A stretch of 64,000 nucleotides of DNA from Aggregatibacter kilianii (lineage in GTDB: Bacteria; Pseudomonadota; Gammaproteobacteria; Enterobacterales; Pasteurellaceae). The position numbers and the translations under genes were made by a program. The notes below the pieces were generated by a model that was not told the DNA's origin, did no database searches, and saw nothing but the letters and a program-made list of their open reading frames with translations. Shown in pieces: positions 55,316 through 62,226 of the stretch. The stretch covers positions 1 to 64,000 of the forward strand of contig NZ_NRCJ01000008.1 in NCBI RefSeq assembly GCF_003129965.1, given 5' to 3'. Position 1 is the first letter of the stretch; every line of letters begins with the position of its first letter.

Positions 55316-55585
55316 TTAATCCTCAAACAATCCGCGCACCATGTTTGCATTAACAACAGCTTCTTTATTAATCATCGACACACCTAAAATATCCGCTTCA
55401 GGATAAGACGTTAAAAACGCTTCCACTAATTCAGTTAGCGCATTAAACGCGTCATTTCTCGTTTTATGAACTGCCGTTCGTCGCTCAACGAGTTTTGTCT
55501 TGGCGTTAATGACCAAACCTCGAAATCCGTAGTCGTTAGCAAGAATTTCTAGGATGTAATGGGTTTTGTTTTCGTTATTTACCAT
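55316..55585 (-). CDS. Hypothetical phage protein, 89 aa
   Basis: Not recognised. Soluble; HYILEILANDYGFRGLVINA and DAFNALTELVEAFLTSYP suggest a small alpha/beta fold. Two bases from the next gene; overlaps the upstream one by 11 bases. Confidence 0.6.
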   Translation of the reverse strand: MVNNENKTHYILEILANDYGFRGLVINAKTKLVERRTAVHKTRNDAFNALTELVEAFLTSYPEADILGVSMINKEAVVNANMVRGLFED

Positions 55586-55856
55586 TTTTCACCTCATCTA
55601 ACTCTTTCTGTTTTTGCGCTGTATAGGCTTCCATGTATCGGAGCTCTTCTGCTGTCAGCTCGCGTGGAATATCGCCGAACTCAAGGCTCGCTTGACGTTG
55701 CCATTCTTTTGATATTTGCTCGCTCACGTCGTTATCGTAATAATCTGTTGAGTTGTTCGCGTGAGCGGGTAGAGCGATTAATGCGACGGCGTATAACATC
55801 ATGATGCCGCCGATGATTGCACAAAGTGCGGTTGTGATTAATTCGCTGATTTTCAT
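55575..55856 (-). CDS. Hypothetical phage membrane or exported protein, 93 aa
   Basis: Not recognised. An N-terminal hydrophobic helix (ALCAIIGGIMMLYAVALIAL) ending PAHAN could be a signal peptide or anchor. The rest is acidic and helical (AEELRYMEAYTAQKQKELDE). An uptake signal lies within the coding sequence. Confidence 0.6.
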   Translation of the reverse strand: MKISELITTALCAIIGGIMMLYAVALIALPAHANNSTDYYDNDVSEQISKEWQRQASLEFGDIPRELTAEELRYMEAYTAQKQKELDEVKNGK

Positions 55857-55886
55857 TTTGGCTTCCTCAAAAAAAATGACCGCACT

Positions 55887-56387
55887 TTATGCGCGGCCGG
55901 TATTATTTGCTAAAGAGATAAGCTCTTCAGCTCTGTTTGTCTCTTCCGTCGTCTTGGACGGAAATCTTTTGCAACGATGAATCTCGCCGTTAAACGTTGC
56001 AAGTGCGACCCTGTCCAGACCGACAATAAAAAAATACTGCGGGTTTTTCGCCCATTGCTTAACTAAACCCATCTCCTCAAGCTTAAATAATCCTGCGTGA
56101 ATCGGGTTTTTGTCTAAAAACTTCTGGCTTTTCTTTGTCTGCGCATTATTCCGCGCCAAGCGAGCTTCCATTTTTTCGATTTTTGCCTTTTGCTCGTCAA
56201 TTTGAGCAAATTTAGCGCGTATTCTTTCGTCCAGTTTTTCGGACGCTCTCATCATTTGCCGGCCTTTTGCGTTATCCGTAATGTCCGGCGTCCCGCCGTG
56301 GCCGTTGCGAGGGTTGCTCGCAAATAATGCATCAAGCTCACTCTCCAGCCGTTGGAGTTTTGCCCGCATTTTTTCTAACAGAATCAT
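55887..56387 (-). CDS. Hypothetical phage coiled-coil protein, 166 aa
   Basis: Start taken at ATG 56387 (AGGAGCAAAAA ahead); the open frame continues to 56495 without support. Residues 1-110 are highly charged helix (LRAKLQRLESELDALF-like, KFAQIDEQKAKIEKMEARLA); the end is NPQYFFIVGLDRVALATFNG ... EELISLANNTGRA. Not recognised. Confidence 0.65.
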   Translation of the reverse strand: MILLEKMRAKLQRLESELDALFASNPRNGHGGTPDITDNAKGRQMMRASEKLDERIRAKFAQIDEQKAKIEKMEARLARNNAQTKKSQKFLDKNPIHAGLFKLEEMGLVKQWAKNPQYFFIVGLDRVALATFNGEIHRCKRFPSKTTEETNRAEELISLANNTGRA

Positions 56388-56471
56388 TTTTTGCTCCTTT
56401 GGTTGCGCGTCCCGTCGGTAAAAAAGCCTCTCACATGGAGGGGCGAACAAGAGCCATTGTTTTATTGCCAT

Positions 56472-56543
56472 TTCAAAGCGCACTCTGTCTTGCATTCGTG
56501 TTTCCGCATGCCTAGATTCACTCTCTGCCGAATGCGCTTTGAA
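56472..56543. repeat. Spaced 11-bp inverted repeat next to the tRNA-like gene
   Basis: TTCAAAGCGCA (56472-56482) and TGCGCTTTGAA (56533-56543) are perfect complements, the second ending two bases from the CCA end of the tRNA-like sequence. Confidence 0.6.
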
Positions 56544-56544
56544 G

Positions 56545-56646
56545 TGGTACCGGGGGTGGGATTCGAACCCACATTACAACACTTATCTGGTGTTTGCTTT
56601 ACAGAGTTATAAGCCCCGCTCCTCGACCTCTATTAGCAACCCCGGC
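56545..56646 (-). tRNA. tRNA-like gene in the prophage, unusual fold
   Basis: On the minus strand: T arm GTGGG-TTCGAAT-CCCAC, acceptor 3' strand CCCCGGT and encoded ACCA are perfect. Two 5' halves compete. The long form (102 bases) has acceptor GCCGGGG, anticodon loop CTTATAA (anticodon TAT, Ile) and an oversized variable arm. The short form (56545-56620, 76 bases) has loop CAGATAA (anticodon GAT with A at position 33), a D arm without GG and one acceptor mismatch. Both depart from standard, so it may be a pseudo-tRNA. The gap 56647-56878 after it shows no convincing gene. Confidence 0.6.
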
Positions 56647-56878
56647 ATAGTTTACCGTCTCTCCGGTATGTCACGCCTAAGCCGCGTTTGCTCGCTCAAT
56701 ATTCCCGATTCACTGCCGGAGGCATATTTAAGCTAAACACATTAACCGATTCGGGCTTTATTCCGTCTTGTTGTAGTGGCGGGTCTATCTGCCTTCCGCA
56801 CTTTCACTAACTACTCACCATCAGGCGATCAATGTGTTTTTAACCTAATTGTCTAAAATTGTGATGATAGTCACTTAC

Positions 56879-57088
56879 TTAACGAATATTTTTAGTTATT
56901 CTTGCAATTAACCTTGCCACCCTTGAAAGCGGATTTTCTGGGATGCGTATTTCACATTTTAATTCGCCGTCATAGATTGCTTGGGACATTGCCTTTATTT
57001 TTTCTTTGGCTTCTTCTGGGTTATTTGCGTAAACATCACATGCCCATTTGGCGCCTTGGAAGTAATAATGGAATAAATACTTTTTCAT
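56879..57088 (-). CDS. Hypothetical phage protein, 69 aa
   Basis: Not recognised. MKKYLFHYYFQGAKWACDVY with NNPEEAKEKIKAM is a pattern of small phage proteins with a beta-hairpin then helix. First gene of the leftward operon after the putative PL promoter. Confidence 0.65.
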   Translation of the reverse strand: MKKYLFHYYFQGAKWACDVYANNPEEAKEKIKAMSQAIYDGELKCEIRIPENPLSRVARLIARITKNIR

Positions 57089-57101
57089 TGAGGAACCCCT
57101 T

Positions 57102-57278
57102 ATGAAATTTGAAACTTATGTGGACTCTCGCATTGAATGGCGATGGCGTCTAAAAGCAGATAACGGTAAAATCATTGCAGATAGCGGGGAAGGCTATAAA
57201 AACTACACTGATTGCTTACATGCTATCGATTTGGTTAAATCTACAAATCAATCAACTCAGGTTGAAATCCTCACTTAA
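57102..57278 (+). CDS. Small DUF1508 protein in the prophage
   Basis: A 58-residue single DUF1508 domain: EWRWRLKADNGKIIADSGEGYKNYTDCLHAID, the same fold as one half of chromosomal YegP (31790). AGGAAC precedes the ATG by 6 bases and a terminator follows the stop. It is read against the flanking phage genes. Function unknown. Confidence 0.82.
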   Translation: MKFETYVDSRIEWRWRLKADNGKIIADSGEGYKNYTDCLHAIDLVKSTNQSTQVEILT

Positions 57279-57283
57279 CTATA

Positions 57284-57308
57284 AAGCTCCGAAAGGGGCT
57301 TTTTTTTC
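57284..57308 (+). terminator. Terminator after the small DUF1508 gene
   Basis: AAGCTCC-GAAA-GGGGCTT then eight T. Confidence 0.88.
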
Positions 57309-57357
57309 ATCACAATTTTTAAAGAGCAACTCAAAGTGGTTTGCTTTGATGTGGCGT

Positions 57358-57400
57358 ATAATACTAAAACTAATATTATTAGTAAATAGCAGAACTAATA
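57358..57400 (-). promoter_or_regulatory. Putative PL promoter with repressor operator
   Basis: On the minus strand TTTACT (57386-57381), 17-base spacer, TATTAT (57363-57358). The spacer contains the palindrome ACTAATATTATTAGT (57369-57383), and AAATAGC-AGA-ACTAATA (57384-57400) overlaps the -35 and matches the two operators beside the repressor gene. Confidence 0.65.
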
Positions 57401-57487
57401 TTTTTTAATGTATTTACTATTTAAACTATTAAATGCGTGATTTTACTAATATTATTTTTTTGAAAAAGTTGAAATATTTGCTGAATT

Positions 57488-57503
57488 TGTGACCTAGATC
57501 ACA
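57488..57503. promoter_or_regulatory. Near-perfect CRP site in the prophage left control region
   Basis: TGTGACCTAGATCACA matches the CRP consensus TGTGATCTAGATCACA at 15 of 16 positions. A minus-strand TAATAT at 57453-57448 could be the promoter it acts on. The surrounding gap 57279-57589 holds no gene. Confidence 0.65.
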
Positions 57504-57562
57504 AAAAAAGAGAGTAGGGGAGTGGGGATTTTAAAAAGTGCGGTAGGAATTTCGGGCAAAAG

Positions 57563-57584
57563 AAAACCGCCACGAGGGCGGTTT
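57563..57584 (-). terminator. Terminator after the repressor-Rex-like operon
   Basis: AAACCGCC-ACGA-GGGCGGTTT, TTTTCTTTT on the minus strand. Confidence 0.85.
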
Positions 57585-57589
57585 GTTGA

Positions 57590-58051
57590 TTATTTGTTTT
57601 CTTCTATTGTTCTTTCGGCTATATCAAAGATTAAGTTCTGAATAGTAAGAAAATTAATAATAAAGTAAATAATGCCTACCAAAGAAAATGATAAAGCAAA
57701 TATTTTGGGATCAAATATGATTGTAAAATCAGCAACAGAAATGCAGTTGCGGTTAAACATTTGGCTGACCAAGAATGTTACTGTAGATAGTGAGAAATAT
57801 ACCATAAAAGAATTTCTCACATTGGCAATGTTGACTTTTATACGTTGAAAGATTTGTTTGTTTTTAATCGGACTTGGATTAAATGTACACACAATTCCCA
57901 TTCCAATGGAAAACATAATGCCGGATAAGGTATAAATGGTAGGCACTATAGCTTGATTCATGTTATCTTCTTGATTAAAGATATAAGATAACACGAATGA
58001 CGATAAAGATGTCATTAAGCTAACTATTGTCCATTTATTTTTTATCTGCAT
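57590..58051 (-). CDS. RexB-like four-helix membrane protein
   Basis: A 153-residue inner-membrane protein with four hydrophobic segments (TIVSLMTSLSSFVLSYIF, IVPTIYTLSGIMFSIGMGIV, FMVYFSLSTVTFLVSQMF, IFALSFSLVGIIYFIINFL) and a charged cytoplasmic loop and tail. Lambda RexB has 144 residues, four membrane segments and the same place: directly after rexA and the repressor. Start taken at ATG 58051 (TTG 58057 is upstream), inside the last codons of the preceding gene, so translation is coupled. RexB forms an ion channel in superinfection exclusion. Sequence similarity to RexB is weak. Confidence 0.62.
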   Translation of the reverse strand: MQIKNKWTIVSLMTSLSSFVLSYIFNQEDNMNQAIVPTIYTLSGIMFSIGMGIVCTFNPSPIKNKQIFQRIKVNIANVRNSFMVYFSLSTVTFLVSQMFNRNCISVADFTIIFDPKIFALSFSLVGIIYFIINFLTIQNLIFDIAERTIEENK

Positions 58052-58982
58052 TTTCAAGTTCTTTTATAAAAATTTCCATTTGTTGGAAAAGGGTCTGTTC
58101 ATTAAGTTTACCCGCGTCAGTAGTATCCACTTCAACCTGCTTAGTCTTTTCAAGTTCGCTTCCTGTAACAGACTTCCCACCGCGGGTCTTAAACGAAATA
58201 TTATCTAAATCAGAGACCGGTTTCAACATTGCTGAAAATACTTTTTTGACCTCTTCAGGTGAGTTTTTAGTTGGCTTTTTAATTTGGATTAATAACTTGG
58301 CTGACACAAGCTGACTAAAATCAATATCTTCCAAGTCCTCTGCATCAGCAAATAATTCTTTAACATGCTGAACGGCAAGGTTAGTAATGTCTTTGTATCT
58401 GGATACAACTGAGTTGCCCGCATTATCTCTGGCACTTGCTTCAATATTTGTTTTGTTATCATTACTTGGATCTTGAATAACGAAAGATCTCACATTGCTT
58501 AAATCATATTCTTCTTTAAGTTCTATTACCGGATTAATCTCAATAAGTTCGTTTAATAGCCAATTTATATAGGTTTGTAAACGCATGATGGTTGTTCTGC
58601 CTGATAAATTAGTTACAACGAAATGATTGGAAAGTAAAAAATAATAATGATCTCTGTATATGGCACTTGTGCTAAGTTTAGCGTTAAGTAAATCTCCAAT
58701 TGAGAAATTTGCTTTCTCAAATAGCTTTTCATCAATATGCTGAACATTATCTCCAGGAGCAATACGCAACATTGTTGCAAAGACGATGTCGTTTTTGCTT
58801 GTATCGAAGTGAGAAATTAAATCTTCTTCTTTCTTTGGATCGTCTTTATTTAGCAACATTCTACGTTCGTTACTAGACTTAGAATTGTCTAACTTTTGCT
58901 TTAATAGATCTGCGACTTTAAGCGATTTTGTCACGGCATTATTTGAAATCTCAAATGCTCTAAGCTTCACTTGTTTGCTCAT
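58035..58982 (-). CDS. RexA-like protein next to the prophage repressor
   Basis: A 315-residue soluble protein. It follows the repressor gene by 22 bases and overlaps a small membrane protein gene, the arrangement of lambda cI-rexA-rexB. Local resemblance to RexA is visible by eye: a middle LLSNHFVVTNLSGRTTIMRL (compare FVEGDTIGFARTVFGP-type) and a late NIEASARDNAGNSVVSRYKD (compare SLRAKDEAGDILTEHYL). RexA senses phage infection and triggers RexB. Start ATG 58982 is chosen over 58988, which touches the AAGGAA ribosome site. Function is inferred. Confidence 0.62.
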   Translation of the reverse strand: MSKQVKLRAFEISNNAVTKSLKVADLLKQKLDNSKSSNERRMLLNKDDPKKEEDLISHFDTSKNDIVFATMLRIAPGDNVQHIDEKLFEKANFSIGDLLNAKLSTSAIYRDHYYFLLSNHFVVTNLSGRTTIMRLQTYINWLLNELIEINPVIELKEEYDLSNVRSFVIQDPSNDNKTNIEASARDNAGNSVVSRYKDITNLAVQHVKELFADAEDLEDIDFSQLVSAKLLIQIKKPTKNSPEEVKKVFSAMLKPVSDLDNISFKTRGGKSVTGSELEKTKQVEVDTTDAGKLNEQTLFQQMEIFIKELENADKK

Positions 58983-59004
58983 AATCATTTCCTTAGGTTA
59001 GCAG

Positions 59005-59757
59005 TTATAGATCAACAATATCCAGTGTTAGCTTTTTGATCAGTTTTCCAACAAAATGAATCTGTTCTACCTGGTCTTTTTCTAAAATTTCAGGATCGTA
59101 GCTTGGATTGTCCGAAATTACTTTTAGTCTGTAGCCGCTTAGATACTGCAAGCGTTTAATCCTTGCTTTGCCCTCATATACGAATGCGTAAATGCCATCA
59201 TCTTTGAATTCATTAATTGTCTGATCAATTGCTACTATATCGCCGTGTTTTAGGCTCATTTCAGCATTAGTCGGATTGTACATGCTGTTTCCGTCGATAA
59301 TCGCAATCGAGAGATTATGAGCCGTTCTGCGTTGGAAAATCTCCATGAACTTGTCGCGCGAAAATTCAATAGAGCGGATTGTGTCCGGGTAATCAAGGTT
59401 GATGACGCCATCACCGGCGGCAAGATGGTTATCAAGTAGTGTGAGCTTGATTGAATCGGTGGCTGTCGGTTCCGAAAACTCTTTTGCTTTTGCTACAAGA
59501 GTAGTGAAGTCCTCGGAAATATCAGGATCTATATCAGATGGTTCAACATCAAGAATCGAAGCAAATTTAATGATTGTTTCTTTGCTTATAGGCTGCTTAC
59601 TATTTGGGTTCATATAGTGACTTACACCGCCCTGTGTCTTAATATCCAACAGATTAGCGATTTTAGCTTGAGTTAATCCAAAATCTTTTTTCTTTGTTTC
59701 ATAAATACTTTTTAGGCGAGTTTTAATCTCAAAAAGTCTTTGTTCCACTTCGCTCAT
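59005..59757 (-). CDS. LexA-like prophage repressor (CI analogue)
   Basis: A 250-residue repressor. The N-terminal helix-turn-helix (FGLTQAKIANLLDIKTQGGVSHYMN) binds operators; the C-terminal S24 domain has the cleavage Ala-Gly in LLDNHLAAGDGVINL, catalytic Ser in IIDGNSMYNPTNAEMSLKHGD and Lys in EGKARIKRLQ. It should self-cleave with RecA during DNA damage, inducing the element. Divergent from cro and autoregulated through an operator in its own promoter. Confidence 0.94.
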   Translation of the reverse strand: MSEVEQRLFEIKTRLKSIYETKKKDFGLTQAKIANLLDIKTQGGVSHYMNPNSKQPISKETIIKFASILDVEPSDIDPDISEDFTTLVAKAKEFSEPTATDSIKLTLLDNHLAAGDGVINLDYPDTIRSIEFSRDKFMEIFQRRTAHNLSIAIIDGNSMYNPTNAEMSLKHGDIVAIDQTINEFKDDGIYAFVYEGKARIKRLQYLSGYRLKVISDNPSYDPEILEKDQVEQIHFVGKLIKKLTLDIVDL

Positions 59758-59784
59758 TGTATCCCTCTCGTATCTTTTGCCGGA

Positions 59785-59812
59785 ATTATATTAGCCCCGC
59801 TAATAAGATCAA
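59785..59812 (-). promoter_or_regulatory. PRM promoter of the repressor with operator
   Basis: Minus strand TTGATC (59812-59807), 16-base spacer, TATAAT (59790-59785). The perfect palindrome TATTAGC-CCC-GCTAATA (59789-59805) fills the spacer, so repressor binding would shut its own promoter. Confidence 0.72.
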
Positions 59813-59835
59813 GAACAGTGAAAATATTAAAACTA

Positions 59836-59864
59836 TTGAACAAGGTAAATAGTTTTGCTAATAT
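59836..59864 (+). promoter_or_regulatory. PR promoter of cro with operator
   Basis: TTGAAC (59836-59841), 17-base spacer, TAATAT (59859-59864). The operator-like AAATAGT-TTT-GCTAATA (59847-59863) overlaps spacer and -10. Confidence 0.72.
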
Positions 59865-59884
59865 TTAACTATTCAGGAGGCTAT

Positions 59885-60118
59885 ATGAAACTAACCGATT
59901 ATTTAGCCGAGAAAAAACTCACTCAAGAACAGTTTGCTCGGCTTGTACAAAAAACCCAAGGATTTGTTAGCCATTATCTGACGGGACGTTGTGAATTAAG
60001 CGCGAAGACGACATTAGCTTGGTCTGCAGTAACTGATTATTTAGTTACTCCGCATGAATTAAGTCCGCACTTATATCCAAACCCAGATGATGGATTACCA
60101 AAACACCTTAGAGCGTAA
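59885..60118 (+). CDS. Cro-like repressor
   Basis: A 77-residue helix-turn-helix protein (MKLTDYLAEKKLTQEQFARLVQ, FVSHYLTGR) of the Cro/YdaS kind. ATG 59885 follows a perfect AGGAGG; the frame from 59855 begins inside the promoter. First rightward gene, expected to compete with the repressor for the operators. Confidence 0.88.
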   Translation: MKLTDYLAEKKLTQEQFARLVQKTQGFVSHYLTGRCELSAKTTLAWSAVTDYLVTPHELSPHLYPNPDDGLPKHLRA

Positions 60119-60166
60119 TTTATCAACCCAACAGAAAAAGAAAACCATAAAAACAAGGCAAAAATT

Positions 60167-60610
60167 ATGGCAATGAAGAAAGTCATCATCGAAATGATAG
60201 AGAAAATACCTGGTGGCAAAAGTGCGGTAGCGGGTTTTCTTGGATTTTCGGAAGCGGAGCTTAACAACCGTCTTTACCAGACCAAAGGGCAACGCTTCAA
60301 AAATGAGGAGCTGATCGCATTGCAGGTTGAGTATGGTTGCACTGATTTTATCGATGAACTTTGCCGTAGTGCCGGTGGACGTTTTGTACCTGACGCAACA
60401 GCAAGCGAATTAGATGCAGTGGAAATCTCAACACTACAACTGCATGAGTTATCAGCGCGTGGATTGCTATTTGAAGCATTGGAGAGCGCGTTAGCCGATG
60501 GCGAAATCACTACCGATGAAGAAGATGTAATCCGCAAATTATTAAGCAAACATTTAGCGGCAACACAGCATTCTGTTGAATGTGTTATTTCGCTAAACAA
60601 ACGGCAATAA
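60167..60610 (+). CDS. YmfL-like / CII-like phage regulator
   Basis: A 147-residue protein. The N-terminal MIEKIPGGKSAVAGFLGFSEAELNNRLYQTKG is the YmfL-type helix-turn-helix; a C-terminal charged segment (ALADGEITTDEEDVIRKLLS) is typical. It occupies the place of lambda cII, second in the rightward operon, and may control lysogeny; no biochemical clue. Confidence 0.82.
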   Translation: MAMKKVIIEMIEKIPGGKSAVAGFLGFSEAELNNRLYQTKGQRFKNEELIALQVEYGCTDFIDELCRSAGGRFVPDATASELDAVEISTLQLHELSARGLLFEALESALADGEITTDEEDVIRKLLSKHLAATQHSVECVISLNKRQ

Positions 60611-60637
60611 AAAACCACAGCGCCAACTGTGGTTTTA
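60607..60637 (+). terminator. Terminator-like hairpin in the rightward operon
   Basis: AAAACCACAG-CGCCAA-CTGTGGTTTT, between the CII-like and antirepressor genes. Its place recalls lambda tR terminators, where readthrough is regulated; no N-like antiterminator was recognised. Confidence 0.75.
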
Positions 60638-60652
60638 CTCAAAGGAATTTTT

Positions 60653-61417
60653 ATGGAAATAAAAATACAGTTATATGATACACAAATTCGCCAAGATGAA
60701 CAAGGGCGTTTTTGCTTAAATGATTTACATCAAGCCAGCGGCGGTGAAAGTCGTCATCGTCCGGCTTATTGGTTATCAAATCAGCAAACGCAGGAGTTAA
60801 TCGGCGAAATTTCAAAAGACGGAATTCCGTCTATCCTTACAAAACAAGGACTTGGAACATTTGTAAGTAAGGAGCTTGTTTACGCTTACGCAATGTGGAT
60901 CAGTCCGAAATTCCACTTATACGTTATTCGCACATTTGACAACTTGGTAAGTCGTCAAAATTCGACCGCACTTTTACCACAAAATTACGCCGCTGCATTG
61001 CGTGAGTTGGCGGAATCAGTAGAGCGCGAAGAAACCTTAAAACTGGAAAATAAACAGCAAGCCGACCATATCGAAGCGATGAATAGCTATTTCCGCCAAG
61101 GCATGACCGCACCGCAGTTTGTAAAAGGCTTAAACGGCGTAAATTCAACGCAAATCAACACGTTTTTACAGCAAAAGAATTGGCTTTATAAAGACCAACG
61201 CGGCGAATGGCGCGTAACGTCTTATGGTCGCGATCGGTATATGACCGAAGAAACTAACGAGGTTGTGCCTCACGGAGCGGATCCGATTATCAAGTACAAG
61301 CCAACGTTACTTAAAAAAGGCGCAGCGAAACTCTATGAGTGGTACGCAAAAGGGTTGTTGCCGATGAAAGCAACGTGGAACGGCAAATTTATACAAGAGA
61401 AGGCGGTGGGGTTATGA
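60653..61417 (+). CDS. Phage antirepressor (KilA-N plus KilAC domain)
   Basis: A 254-residue two-domain DNA-binding protein. Residues about 1-95 form a KilA-N domain (FCLNDLHQASGGESRHRPAYWL, LVYAYAMWISPKFHLYVIRTF); about 130-250 form the KilAC/ANT domain (GVNSTQINTFLQQKNWLYKDQRGEWRVTS). Start ATG 60653 follows AAAGGAA. It overlaps the next gene by 4 bases (ATGA). Confidence 0.9.
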   Translation: MEIKIQLYDTQIRQDEQGRFCLNDLHQASGGESRHRPAYWLSNQQTQELIGEISKDGIPSILTKQGLGTFVSKELVYAYAMWISPKFHLYVIRTFDNLVSRQNSTALLPQNYAAALRELAESVEREETLKLENKQQADHIEAMNSYFRQGMTAPQFVKGLNGVNSTQINTFLQQKNWLYKDQRGEWRVTSYGRDRYMTEETNEVVPHGADPIIKYKPTLLKKGAAKLYEWYAKGLLPMKATWNGKFIQEKAVGL

Positions 61418-62226
61418 GTTTTAATGCAGTAGCTAAAGCAGTTGAAATTCCGTTATCAGGTAATCTCAAGCTTGTATTTATTTTAATGGCTAACTATGCC
61501 GATGAAAAAGATTGCTGTTATCCAAGTCAGCCAACTTTGGCAAGACAGGCAGGAGTATCAATAAAAACTATTCAACGTGTAATTGAGAAATTAGAAGAAC
61601 TTGGTTTTGTAAAAACACTGAGAAAAGGTACAGGAAATAAATCATCTCTATACCAACTCATTTTCTCTTTAGGATCTAGTCAAAATGTAGCCCCTGACAA
61701 TTTGTCGGGTAGTCAAATTGTCCACCCAGACAAGTCAAATTGTCCACCTAGGGTAGTCAAAATGTCCAGTCAGGGTAGTCAAATTGTCCATCGATCCTAT
61801 CAAGATACTATCAATGATCCTATTAATGAACCTATCAATAATACGGACGGTGCGAAAAAGCCGAAAAAAGTATCTGCGCTTAATCCCGAAACGGTAGATT
61901 TGCCTGAGTATGTTGATCGTAAAACTTGGATTGCTTATTGCCGAATGCGAAAAGCGAAACGTGCTGAGATTAAAACCGAAGAAACGCTTGAGAAGTGTTT
62001 GAGTGATTTAGAAAAATTCAGTGGCGGTGATCCGCAAAAAGCGATTGCGGTACTGGAACGTTCGATTGGTAATACTTGGACTGGGTTATTTGAAATTAAA
62101 AATTATTCGCTAGTAAATCCCAATAAACCCAATGCCCACACAGGATTTCAAGAGCGCAAATACACTGAAACAATCCCTGATTTTTATGCCGATGCGGTAG
62201 AGGCGATGGAGCAACAAAATGGCTAA
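61414..62226 (+). CDS. O-like phage replication initiator
   Basis: A 270-residue protein. The N-terminal winged helix (FILMANYADEKDCCYPSQPT, IKTIQRVIEKLEELGFVKTL) is the initiator fold of lambda-O/DnaD-like phage proteins. Residues about 88-125 are a repetitive spacer (SQNVAPDNLSG-SQIVHPDKSN-...-SQIVHRS) encoded by iterons. The C-terminal region (TWIAYCRMRKAKRAEIKTEE, AVLERSIGNTWTGLFEIK) probably contacts the helicase loader. It overlaps the DnaC-like gene by 8 bases. Confidence 0.88.
   Translation: MSFNAVAKAVEIPLSGNLKLVFILMANYADEKDCCYPSQPTLARQAGVSIKTIQRVIEKLEELGFVKTLRKGTGNKSSLYQLIFSLGSSQNVAPDNLSGSQIVHPDKSNCPPRVVKMSSQGSQIVHRSYQDTINDPINEPINNTDGAKKPKKVSALNPETVDLPEYVDRKTWIAYCRMRKAKRAEIKTEETLEKCLSDLEKFSGGDPQKAIAVLERSIGNTWTGLFEIKNYSLVNPNKPNAHTGFQERKYTETIPDFYADAVEAMEQQNG
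61678..61850 (+). other. Putative phage replication origin inside the O-like gene
   Basis: Direct repeats of AGTCAAA(A/T)TGTCC begin at 61678 (partial), 61711, 61733, 61755 and 61777; the last four are spaced exactly 22 bases, two helix turns. An inverted copy (GACAATTTG) is at 61696-61704. An AT-rich run with CCTATCAA/CCTATTAA repeats follows to about 61,850. Iterons then AT-rich DNA inside the initiator gene is the lambda origin layout. Confidence 0.75.

Noticed and set aside
56391-56612. Plus-strand frame ending PGVGFEPTLQHLSG
   Set aside because: GVGFEPT is the familiar false translation of a tRNA T arm on the opposite strand; it marks the tRNA-like gene instead.
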